Part shown: positions 1-5,577 of the stretch, one piece after another
Numbering within the stretch: the stretch's first letter is position 1
Layout: each line of letters starts with the position of its first letter
Assembly (NCBI GenBank): GCA_947095985.1
Contig: CAMUPZ010000031.1
Coordinates: 1-7,320 of the forward strand
DNA length: 7,320 nucleotides
Reading direction: 5' to 3'
Source of the DNA: an uncultured Candidatus Saccharibacteria bacterium
GTDB lineage: Bacteria > Patescibacteriota > Saccharimonadia > Saccharimonadales > Saccharimonadaceae
Notes under the pieces: generated by a model
Databases searched by the model: none
What the model was told of the DNA's origin: nothing
What the model saw: only the letters and a program-made list of their open reading frames with translations
Translations under genes and position numbers: made by a program

Positions 1-679
1 CATCAGGTTGAGCAGGGCGATCATCTAATAAATCAGCGGTCGGTATTTTACGAAGGAGGCGTTCGGGAACCTGTAATACATTCAGCATGGCCCGGCCTTG
101 ACGTTTGTTCAGACCATATAGCGGCATAATGTCGGCGGCACCATCGCCAAACTTGGTGAAAAATCCCGTGGCTGATTCGGCGGCATGATCAGTGCCAACC
201 GCCAATAGCCCATAGACACCGGCAATGGCATACTGTGTTATCATACGGCTACGAGCCTTGATGTTGCCTTTGTTGAAATCGCTAATTTCTTGACCACTGG
301 TGTATAGGTTCGCAACAAGTGCGTCGACGCTAGGTTTTATATCAATGTCGTGTTCTATGACGCTTGATTCGCCATAAGACTTAATAGTCTTAACGGCTAG
401 CTCAGCATCTGCTCGGTCATGTTGAACGCCGTAGGGCAGTAGCATAGTGTGGAGGCGGCAGTTCTGTCCGCTTTGGCGTCTCAGCTCGATAGCGCGCTGA
501 GCCAAGATTCCTGCCAGTAATGAATCTTGGCCACCCGAAACTCCCAGCACAAAACCGTTCAAGCCAGCTTGCCTCAGATAGTCAGCTAGGAATTTAGTGC
601 GCTTCTCGATCTCTTCTATCGGTTGGATAGTGGGCTTAACACCGAGGGCGGCGATAATTTCTTGTTGCTTGGCTCGCAT
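1..679 (-). CDS. nadE: NH3-dependent NAD+ synthetase, C-terminus cut by window edge
   Basis: This enzyme adenylates deamido-NAD+ (NaAD) with ATP and amidates it with ammonia to give NAD+, the last step of NAD synthesis, in the cytosol. The visible 226 residues contain the N-type ATP pyrophosphatase P-loop SGGQDS (48-53), GTDHAAE (162-168), TGFFTKFGDG (171-180), NKRQGR (191-196) and PTADLLDDRP (213-222), all hallmarks of the short NadE of the E. coli / B. subtilis kind (about 275 residues). About 50 C-terminal residues are therefore missing to the left of the window. The N-terminus begins like those short enzymes and carries no glutaminase domain, so free ammonia is the expected nitrogen donor. 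The start is well fixed: an AAGGAGG ribosome site lies 5 nt upstream of the ATG. The gene has its own promoter and stands 125 bp from the upstream CPBP gene. No frameshift or missing motif is seen. Confidence 0.97.
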   Translation of the reverse strand, partial: MRAKQQEIIAALGVKPTIQPIEEIEKRTKFLADYLRQAGLNGFVLGVSGGQDSLLAGILAQRAIELRRQSGQNCRLHTMLLPYGVQHDRADAELAVKTIKSYGESSVIEHDIDIKPSVDALVANLYTSGQEISDFNKGNIKARSRMITQYAIAGVYGLLAVGTDHAAESATGFFTKFGDGAADIMPLYGLNKRQGRAMLNVLQVPERLLRKIPTADLLDDRPAQPD

Positions 680-684
680 ATATA

Positions 685-691
685 CCTCCTT
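685..691 (-). promoter_or_regulatory. Strong Shine-Dalgarno site of nadE
   Basis: On the minus strand AAGGAGG lies 5 nt before the nadE ATG. It is a near-perfect anti-16S match and fixes that start. It is the strongest ribosome site in the window; several other genes here have weak sites or none. Confidence 0.9.
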
Positions 692-726
692 TATTATTTC
701 TGTAGGCAGCTTAGGGTTATACGTAG

Positions 727-756
727 AGTATAGCATAGTTAGTGTGTATTTAACAA
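727..756 (-). promoter_or_regulatory. Predicted sigma70-type promoter of nadE with extended -10
   Basis: Reading the minus strand, TTGTTA (751-756) is followed after 18 nt by TATACT (727-732), which is directly preceded by TGC and so forms an extended -10 (TGnTATACT). Transcription would begin near 720, giving a leader of roughly 40 nt that includes the AAGGAGG site. It lies in the gap between the CPBP gene and nadE, which suggests nadE can be transcribed independently of its upstream neighbour. Confidence 0.7.
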
Positions 757-804
757 TAAGCTACGAGAAACGAGTATGTATGATATTTGTACAACAAATT
801 GAGG

Positions 805-1431
805 TTAATCGATAATCCCCAAAGCGATCGTCGTCACACCAAGTACCATGTGGCTTATCGTTACGCCGATGAGGTTTGATGAGCGCTGGTACGCTCGGTA
901 CCAGAAAAGGCCGACGATGCTCATGACAACAACAGTGAGTATATCGCCGTAGATGATATGTGCGTAACCGAAAAGGGCGGCTGCTATGCCAAGCTCCAAC
1001 GCCCGGTGTAGCCGTAGTTCTTGCAGCATACGGCTGAGGATACCGCGAAATAACAGTTCTTGTGCCGGGCACGAGATGAGAATATAAAATACATAGAATC
1101 CTATTCCTTTGGTTGGTGAGAATCGAGGTTTTTTGAGGAGTAGAAACAGCCCGGCTGCGATAATGAGAGCCATAGTTATAGGTAGCACGGTTTTGAGTGA
1201 ATAGATGGCACGTTGCCGCGTAATGCCGATGTCATTATGCGTATTGCCGAGAATTCGCGTCACTATATACATCGCTACTGCACCGACGACGAGTGCCGCG
1301 AACTTCATACTCCAGGGGATAACGCCGATACAAATGAGGATGGGCAACATGAGATATACGCAGACAATGGCGCAGAGATATATCATTTGTCGGCGGTGAG
1401 TTGTGCGGGTAGTGTGATTAGTATTAGGCAT
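805..1431 (-). CDS. CPBP-family (Abi/CAAX-protease-like) membrane protein with altered catalytic motifs
   Basis: The 208-residue product is a polytopic membrane protein with hydrophobic segments near 17-38, 42-60, 80-99, 108-122, 146-160, 162-180 and 187-206. It carries the CPBP signature of Rce1-type intramembrane proteases: motif 1 is QELLFRG (124-130), motif 2 is FGYAH (154-158, F and H present), and motif 3 is ISHMVLG with H194. In the family, motif 1 is normally EExxxR and motif 3 HxxxN/D; here the first Glu is Gln124 and the Asn/Asp position is Gly198. Both His residues, Glu125 and Arg129 remain. Proteolysis is therefore uncertain, and the substrate is unknown (prenylated CAAX proteins are unlikely in bacteria; roles in immunity to or processing of peptides are known for relatives). 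The start is not well supported: no Shine-Dalgarno is visible before the ATG at 1431, and Met16 (ATG at 1386) is an alternative, also without one. A TATAAT 17 nt upstream would give a very short leader. It stops with TAA. Confidence 0.85.
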   Translation of the reverse strand: MPNTNHTTRTTHRRQMIYLCAIVCVYLMLPILICIGVIPWSMKFAALVVGAVAMYIVTRILGNTHNDIGITRQRAIYSLKTVLPITMALIIAAGLFLLLKKPRFSPTKGIGFYVFYILISCPAQELLFRGILSRMLQELRLHRALELGIAAALFGYAHIIYGDILTVVVMSIVGLFWYRAYQRSSNLIGVTISHMVLGVTTIALGIID

Positions 1432-1448
1432 GATAATGAGATATTACA

Positions 1449-1454
1449 ATTATA
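1449..1454 (-). promoter_or_regulatory. Possible -10 box for the CPBP gene
   Basis: A perfect TATAAT on the minus strand lies 17 nt before the CPBP start codon. It would give an mRNA leader of about 10 nt, too short for a normal ribosome site, in keeping with none being visible. No convincing -35 is seen at 16-18 nt, and the region is AT-rich, so a chance match is possible. Confidence 0.35.
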
Positions 1455-1500
1455 TATTAACTGAAATCGCTAATTATTGCTGTATTTAATGTGTAAAGTG

Positions 1501-1509
1501 TGGTAGAAT
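1501..1509 (+). promoter_or_regulatory. Predicted extended -10 promoter of tRNA-Pro
   Basis: TGGTAGAAT is an extended -10 element (TGn plus TAGAAT at 1504-1509), 27 nt before the mature tRNA 5' end. Transcription from about 1516 would leave a 5' leader near 20 nt for RNase P removal. The -35 region (TGTATT at 17-nt spacing) is a poor match, which the extended -10 may compensate. Confidence 0.5.
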
Positions 1510-1536
1510 AGTGATGTAAGTGTCGAGATCATCTTT

Positions 1537-1613
1537 CGGGGTGTGGCGCAGTTGGCTAGCGCGCGCGGTTTGGGACCGTGAGGTCGAAGGTTCGAGTCCT
1601 TTCACCCCGACCA
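1537..1613 (+). tRNA. tRNA-Pro, anticodon UGG, CCA encoded
   Basis: The 77-nt sequence folds as a complete cloverleaf. The acceptor stem is CGGGGTG (1537-1543) with CACCCCG (1603-1609), followed by A73 and an encoded CCA (1611-1613). The D stem is GCGC/GCGC (1546-1549 with 1559-1562). The anticodon stem CGCGG/CCGTG (1564-1568 with 1576-1580, one G-U pair) closes the loop TTTGGGA with anticodon TGG at 1571-1573. The T arm is GAAGG/CCTTT around TTCGAGT. C1-G72 and A73 are the usual bacterial proline identity elements. It reads CCA and, by wobble, other proline codons. It stands alone with its own terminator and is convergent with the glycosyltransferase gene. Confidence 0.99.
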
Positions 1614-1637
1614 ACTTGAATCATTCAATACATTAAG

Positions 1638-1672
1638 ATAACCGGCAAATTCGTCGGTTATTTTTTATTTTT
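1638..1672 (+). terminator. Intrinsic terminator of the tRNA-Pro transcript
   Basis: A 9-bp stem (ATAACCGGC at 1638-1646 with GTCGGTTAT at 1653-1661, one G-U pair) with a 6-nt loop is followed by the T-rich tract TTTTTTATTTTT. It starts 25 nt after the tRNA CCA. The right arm and T tract overlap the last codons and the TAA stop (1658-1660) of the convergent glycosyltransferase gene. On the minus strand the hairpin is followed by CTTAATG and no T tract, so it is a clear terminator only for the plus strand. Confidence 0.85.
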
Positions 1673-3169
1673 GTACAAACCAATGATCAGATCACCATCA
1701 CGAAATTCTTGCTGCATTAGCCATGATGGCGGAATTTGTTTTTTATATTTGTCATATGTTTTTGCGCGAAGTATCAGCCAAATTCTTTGAGTTTTTACAG
1801 AGTTTAAAGAGCTAATTTCTGGATTATTAAGTTTTTTGATTAATCCCCATTCGCCAGCCCAATTGAGTTCTTGGTCTGGACGTAGCAGGATAATTTCTTT
1901 ATTTGTTCTATTGTAATAAGATGTGTGAAAATAGGTGTAAATTTCACCGGAGACAATAGAGTCATTGCTTTTTATATTCTCATTTATATGATTCATGGCA
2001 GTGTTGGTGTTGTTCCAGGATGCTTCTGTTATATTTTTACTGCCGACATGCCACATGTAGCAGCCAATTAGCAATATGAAAATAATAGATAAGCCGACGC
2101 TACGAATTCTTTTACTCGAAAAAATAATTTCTATGTAGATGGCTATCAGACTATAAAATGCTGGTGCCGAATAGGTAAAATAGCGATCTAAGTAAACGGG
2201 GCGACCTTTGCTCAGTACGTAAATTATAATCATTGGTAGAAATGACCAAATTGTCATGAGCCATATTGCTGCTCGGTATTTATGAAATTTTTTAGCTAAG
2301 GTTAATGATGCGATAAGCATTATTGGCAATAACAGCAAGCCAAAGTAGCGGACTATCCTCTCATCGTAAGTTAAGAACATGGACAGGGTTGTTGGTATGG
2401 TAAATTTATTAACTTCTGGTATCCAAAACTCGCCGCTAACTCTACTGACTTGGGAGATCATTACTGGCAGCCAAGGTAAGAATAATAAAAAGCATAGCCC
2501 GGCTGCCAGCCAGATATTTTTATTAGTAAAAATTTTTATGACATCAGTGCGGTTTCCACCAATTTTTAGCCATAAATAGACGAAGTGAGCTGGAAGCAGC
2601 AGTGCCAGGAAGTACTGTGTGTAAATGCCGATTGCCACTAAAAATCCGTATAATATCCACCAGGGTTTTTTGTCTTTTCTCTCAACCGCCATGATAAATG
2701 TATATGTGGCCGCTACGCCAATCAGCGCCGCCAAAGCATACATCCGCGCTTCGTCGCTATAGCGGATCAGGAATGGTCCTAAAGCTGCTAAAAAAGCTCC
2801 AAATATAGCGATTCTTTTAGAGAATAGCTTTTGCAGTAAGAGAAATAGCATGGCGACTGTCATGGCGCCACATACGACACTAAAGCTTCTGAGTGTAGTG
2901 ACTGAATTGCCAAAAAGCAATTGCCAAAAATGCATGATAATGTAATAAAATGGTGGATGTACGTCCGTGGTTGTCGTGGAGATAATGTCAATCAAGGGCT
3001 GCTTGATAATGGTAGCAGTATAGCCCTCATCGTGCCAAATATCAGCCTTGGTTAATTGGGCAGTGCGAGCGCTAATAGCTAAAATTAATATGGGAATTAG
3101 CCAGAACCAGCTGGGTATTTTATGAAGAAATGTGTGTAGATTTTTAAGATTTGCGCATATATTTTTCAT
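1658..3169 (-). CDS. GT39/PMT-family membrane glycosyltransferase
   Basis: The 503-residue product is a polytopic membrane enzyme of the GT-C fold, related to protein O-mannosyltransferases and ArnT-like transferases (PMT_2 / GT39). These move a sugar from a polyprenyl-phosphate donor to an acceptor on the outer face of the membrane. Visible hallmarks are a first TM at about 21-40, then the extracytoplasmic motif IWHDEGYT with the acidic pair D47-E48, the DVHPPFYY motif (69-76), YSDEARMYAL (137-146) and RPVYLDRYF (323-331) before later TM helices. The last ~125 residues (about 377-503) are a soluble, probably outward-facing tail. Sugar and acceptor cannot be told from sequence. It is the third gene of the murT-gatD operon, beginning 4 nt after the gatD TAG with no good ribosome site, so translation is probably coupled. 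Its 3' part is noticeably AT-richer than its neighbours. It ends in TAA inside the tRNA terminator stem. Confidence 0.85.
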   Translation of the reverse strand: MKNICANLKNLHTFLHKIPSWFWLIPILILAISARTAQLTKADIWHDEGYTATIIKQPLIDIISTTTTDVHPPFYYIIMHFWQLLFGNSVTTLRSFSVVCGAMTVAMLFLLLQKLFSKRIAIFGAFLAALGPFLIRYSDEARMYALAALIGVAATYTFIMAVERKDKKPWWILYGFLVAIGIYTQYFLALLLPAHFVYLWLKIGGNRTDVIKIFTNKNIWLAAGLCFLLFLPWLPVMISQVSRVSGEFWIPEVNKFTIPTTLSMFLTYDERIVRYFGLLLLPIMLIASLTLAKKFHKYRAAIWLMTIWSFLPMIIIYVLSKGRPVYLDRYFTYSAPAFYSLIAIYIEIIFSSKRIRSVGLSIIFILLIGCYMWHVGSKNITEASWNNTNTAMNHINENIKSNDSIVSGEIYTYFHTSYYNRTNKEIILLRPDQELNWAGEWGLIKKLNNPEISSLNSVKTQRIWLILRAKTYDKYKKQIPPSWLMQQEFRDGDLIIGLYKNKK

Positions 3170-3173
3170 TACA

Positions 3174-3899
3174 CTATCTGGGAAGCTTTAGAGATATTTC
3201 ACGTGCCTTATGGGCTATCTCATCGTCAATAGTATCTACTCCAAAGTCTATGCTGATACCGCGTCGTCTTAGGACTTCATTGATTAGAAAATCAGCAATT
3301 TGTGGGTTTTTCGGTAGGATTGGGCCGTGGAGATATGTGGCTATAACATTGTTATAGCGAACGCCTTCATTCGCATCAATCATATTATTGCCAGCACCCT
3401 TAATCACTTGCCCCAGCGGCGTGACAGTTTTATCAAGGAAGGTCTGCCCACTATGATTTTCGTATCCGATAATCTCGCCAAATTCTTGACTTTTGAGAAT
3501 AATATTGCCAATCATTCGCTCCTCGCCAGCAATTGTTTCAATCGGTAAAATATTAGCGCCAACAATCTCTTCGCCTTTAAGTGTGCGAAAAAAGCGGCCG
3601 AAGAGCTGATACATACCACAAATCATTAGCATCGGCACGCCGTCGTTTGCTAATTGTCGGAGCTCGTCTGCTCGTTCCAAAAGGTCGTTTTGGATAATCG
3701 TCTGGCCAGAGTCTTGACCGCCACCACCGACGAAAATATCAATCTTAGAAAAGTCTGTTGAATCGCCTGGATTGTGGTCGATAATTTCTACTTCAAACCC
3801 GCGCCACTCTAGGCGTTTTTTTAGGACTAGTGTATTGCCCCAGTCACCGTATAAATTCATGTCTCGTGGATAAAGTTGTGCAATTGTTATTTTTGTCAT
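3174..3899 (-). CDS. gatD: Lipid II isoglutaminyl synthase, glutaminase subunit GatD
   Basis: GatD hydrolyses glutamine and passes ammonia to MurT, which amidates the alpha-carboxyl of D-Glu in the lipid II stem peptide to D-isoglutamine at the cytosolic membrane face. The 241-residue product is a class I, CobB/CobQ-like glutamine amidotransferase of the usual GatD length. The nucleophile elbow is MLMICGMYQLFG with Cys94, and the catalytic His is H191 in ATYLHGP; Cys94 matches the S. aureus GatD numbering, and Arg128 (GEERMIG) sits where the S. aureus glutamine-binding Arg is reported. The third member of the triad is supplied by MurT in known complexes. An oxyanion-type glycine stretch, FVGGGGQDSGQ (56-66), is also typical. 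The start overlaps the murT stop (ATGA), with AGAGG 7 nt upstream inside murT. The gene is complete and has no odd feature. Confidence 0.95.
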   Translation of the reverse strand: MTKITIAQLYPRDMNLYGDWGNTLVLKKRLEWRGFEVEIIDHNPGDSTDFSKIDIFVGGGGQDSGQTIIQNDLLERADELRQLANDGVPMLMICGMYQLFGRFFRTLKGEEIVGANILPIETIAGEERMIGNIILKSQEFGEIIGYENHSGQTFLDKTVTPLGQVIKGAGNNMIDANEGVRYNNVIATYLHGPILPKNPQIADFLINEVLRRRGISIDFGVDTIDDEIAHKAREISLKLPR

Positions 3900-5167
3900 A
3901 ATATTTCCTCTACGTCAGTTTTTTCGCTAAGCAGGCGTCGAATTGCGGTCATGGCGGTATAACTACAGAATATTTGCTTTGGTTCTTCTGGGTGGTCGTT
4001 GATAAAATCATCTAACGCCCGCGTAATATCGGTGTCAATTTTTTCAATCGCAACTTCGTCATATTGAAGACGTAGCGCCATGTCATAAGCTCGCACCCCA
4101 CTAATCACGGATACCTTTTTCAGAGCTGAAAAGTCAACATCCCAAAACCAACTAACATCTCGCCCGTCTGCGTAATTGTCATTAACCGCGATCATCGTCG
4201 CGCTGCTATTTTTGGCAAATGACAAAAGCGCCAGTCGAAAGCCGCTTGGATTTTTGACGAGAATAAGTTCAATCGGCGTGCCGTTTAGGAAAATTGTTTC
4301 ACCGCGACCAAAGGCTGGCTTAATATTTTCGAGCGCTGACAATATGGTGTCTGTAACTTCCGGTCCGGTAATTTGTCGCGCCAGGGCTGTAGCCGCTGCA
4401 GCATTAAGTAAATTATAAACGCCGGTAAGCTTTAAATTGACAGCAGTTTCTTTGTTGTCAATCTGTAGAGTCGCCTCCTGGCCGCTAATCTTTTTTAATA
4501 AAACATCAACGTTTACGCTTTGGTTAGCGATTGCTGTACCGTATTTTAAGTTGTCGTCGGTCGGCATTAATTTAAGTAGCTCGTCGGTTGTGCCGAAGAA
4601 TACTTTTTTAGCCTGAATGTGTTTGCTAATCTTAAAAATTCGTGGATCGTCGCGATTAAGAACAACAGTATCGGTAGTTGCTTCGGCTATTTTCTGAAGC
4701 AGCGACGCTGTATTATCAATCTCTCCAAATCTATCCAGCTGGTCGCGCATTACGTTTAATAGTAGCGAGAACCGTGGGCGAACCATTTGCACAAATTTCA
4801 CCGCCCAAGCTTCGTCAAGTTCTAGGACTGCAATATCGGCTTCCAGTTTACCGCGCAGGTTGACTTCATCCAGCAGTGCGGCTGCTACACCTCGGGAGAA
4901 ATTGCTACCAGTCCGATTCGTAAAAACCCTTAATCCGACTGACTCGAGCAATTCCACGACGATTTTTGTGGTTGTTGTTTTTCCGTTAGTGCCGCTGATA
5001 ATTACCACGCCTTGTGGTAGGTCTTTCAGTGTGCGCTGGATGAACTTTGGGTCAATTTTCTCAATCACTAAGCCTGGCAGGGCTGAGCCACCGCCGCGTA
5101 ACCTCGCAACCTTCTTGACGCCTTTGCCAATTATAGTACTGATCATCTGTCTTGCCATATAATCCAT
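3896..5167 (-). CDS. murT: Lipid II isoglutaminyl synthase, Mur-ligase-like subunit MurT
   Basis: MurT uses ATP to activate D-Glu of lipid II and amidates it with ammonia from GatD. The 423-residue product shows the Mur ligase central domain with P-loop GTNGKTTTT (59-67), TNRTGSNFSRG (83-93), ELDEAW (116-121), NVMRDQLDRFGEID (138-151) and NRDDP (171-175), then the DUF1727 C-terminal domain with NDNYADGRDVSWFWD (329-343) and SYTAMTAIR (402-410). Asp residues of the DGRDVSW segment correspond to the MurT Asp that completes the GatD triad in S. aureus. Known MurT proteins carry a four-Cys zinc ribbon in the central domain; here the only Cys is C401, so the ribbon is absent. Start: ATG at 5167 has no clear Shine-Dalgarno and lies inside a TATAAT box; Met4 (ATG at 5158), 7 nt after that box, may be the true leaderless start. 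It is first in the murT-gatD-glycosyltransferase operon and ends in TGA overlapping gatD. Confidence 0.95.
   Translation of the reverse strand: MDYMARQMISTIIGKGVKKVARLRGGGSALPGLVIEKIDPKFIQRTLKDLPQGVVIISGTNGKTTTTKIVVELLESVGLRVFTNRTGSNFSRGVAAALLDEVNLRGKLEADIAVLELDEAWAVKFVQMVRPRFSLLLNVMRDQLDRFGEIDNTASLLQKIAEATTDTVVLNRDDPRIFKISKHIQAKKVFFGTTDELLKLMPTDDNLKYGTAIANQSVNVDVLLKKISGQEATLQIDNKETAVNLKLTGVYNLLNAAAATALARQITGPEVTDTILSALENIKPAFGRGETIFLNGTPIELILVKNPSGFRLALLSFAKNSSATMIAVNDNYADGRDVSWFWDVDFSALKKVSVISGVRAYDMALRLQYDEVAIEKIDTDITRALDDFINDHPEEPKQIFCSYTAMTAIRRLLSEKTDVEEIL
3904..3911 (-). promoter_or_regulatory. Shine-Dalgarno site of gatD inside murT
   Basis: AGAGGAAA on the minus strand has its AGAGG core 7 nt before the gatD ATG. 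It supports the gatD start chosen at the ATGA overlap and shows gatD need not rely only on translational coupling to murT. Confidence 0.65.
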
Positions 5168-5171
5168 TATA
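5166..5171 (-). promoter_or_regulatory. Predicted -10 box of the murT operon
   Basis: A perfect TATAAT on the minus strand overlaps the first possible murT ATG (5165-5167). Seven nt further downstream is the in-frame ATG of Met4 (5156-5158), where transcription would be expected to begin. A weak TTGTAG lies 18 nt upstream as a possible -35. If real, the murT mRNA is leaderless and starts at Met4. Confidence 0.45.
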
Positions 5172-5187
5172 CTCTGCCGGGCTAATA

Positions 5188-5196
5188 TGCTACAAT
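5188..5196 (+). promoter_or_regulatory. Predicted extended -10 promoter of the membrane protein-Clp operon
   Basis: TGCTACAAT is an extended -10 (TGn plus TACAAT at 5191-5196). The ATG at 5203 follows after 6 nt, the usual distance to a transcription start, so the mRNA may be leaderless; no Shine-Dalgarno is visible. The -35 position is weak. A second candidate, TATACT at 5168-5173, would give a leader of about 23 nt, also without a ribosome site. Confidence 0.5.
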
Positions 5197-5202
5197 ATCA
5201 AT

Positions 5203-5577
5203 ATGTTTTTGGTGGGGATCTTTCAGTGGTGGTATGGCAGTGGATTGCTAGAATATGTCCAACAAGGTTTTTTGGGGGTTTTGCGAACGGCAGACTTTTT
5301 TTCGGTCGGATTGTTATTAAAAACATTATTTAATCCGTTTCGTCAGATTTCAGCAGCTCCAGTTGGTGGTGCTGCGCCAGTTCAGTTATCGGCATTTTTC
5401 GATAAGTTATTTTCACGCGCGGTTGGCATGGTGGTGCGCTCTGTAGTGATAATTGTTGGAATATTGATGATATTACTGAGGGTTTTGTGGGTGATTCTAG
5501 GAATTATTCTGTGGCTGGTCTTGCCGCTATTGCCACTTGCGGGAATTGTGCTGTGGCAAATGGGGGTTTCTATATGA
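5203..5577 (+). CDS. Small multi-pass membrane protein, uncharacterised, upstream of Clp ATPase
   Basis: Function unknown. The 124-residue product begins with an aromatic, amphipathic stretch (FQWWYGSG at 7-14), followed by a hydrophobic region with FSVGLLLKTLFNPFRQI (33-49), a short Gly/Ala/Pro linker (51-60), a probable helix FFDKLFSRAVG (65-75), and two strong membrane helices at about 77-95 and 97-119. There are no Cys residues, no enzymatic motifs and no cleavable signal peptide. The frame is open from ATG 5152, but that start would lie within murT on the other strand. ATG 5203 is preferred because the promoter -10 is at 5191-5196 and the protein then starts directly with its hydrophobic part. 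It overlaps the Clp ATPase gene by ATGA, which implies co-translation and suggests a membrane partner or adaptor for that ATPase. That role is an inference from position only. Confidence 0.85.
   Translation: MFLVGIFQWWYGSGLLEYVQQGFLGVLRTADFFSVGLLLKTLFNPFRQISAAPVGGAAPVQLSAFFDKLFSRAVGMVVRSVVIIVGILMILLRVLWVILGIILWLVLPLLPLAGIVLWQMGVSI

Noticed and set aside
785..799. Inverted repeat ATTTGT-ACA-ACAAAT downstream of the CPBP stop
   Set aside because: The stem is only 6 bp and AT-rich with a 3-nt loop, and no T tract follows on the minus strand, so it is not a convincing terminator.
761..1464. Open frames at 761-1072 (minus) and 1205-1464 (plus) over the CPBP gene
   Set aside because: They are alternative-frame shadows: compositionally odd, Arg/His-rich or low-complexity products without family motifs, while the CPBP frame has its conserved motifs.
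1616..1628. Short palindrome TTGAAT-C-ATTCAA just after tRNA-Pro, considered as an integration site or processing signal
   Set aside because: It has 6-bp arms with a 1-nt centre, no integrase or second copy is in the window, and it could easily be chance. The real terminator is further downstream.
4176..5162. Plus-strand open frames at 4176-4418, 4678-4863 and 4860-5162
   Set aside because: All are antisense to murT, which is unambiguous from its Mur ligase motifs.
5152..5202. In-frame upstream ATG at 5152 that would lengthen the small membrane protein by 17 residues
   Set aside because: It would overlap the murT start on the opposite strand and place the predicted promoter inside the coding region. 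The added residues (MPYNPLYSAGLICYNIN) look like translated promoter sequence, and the ATG at 5203 fits the -10 box spacing.
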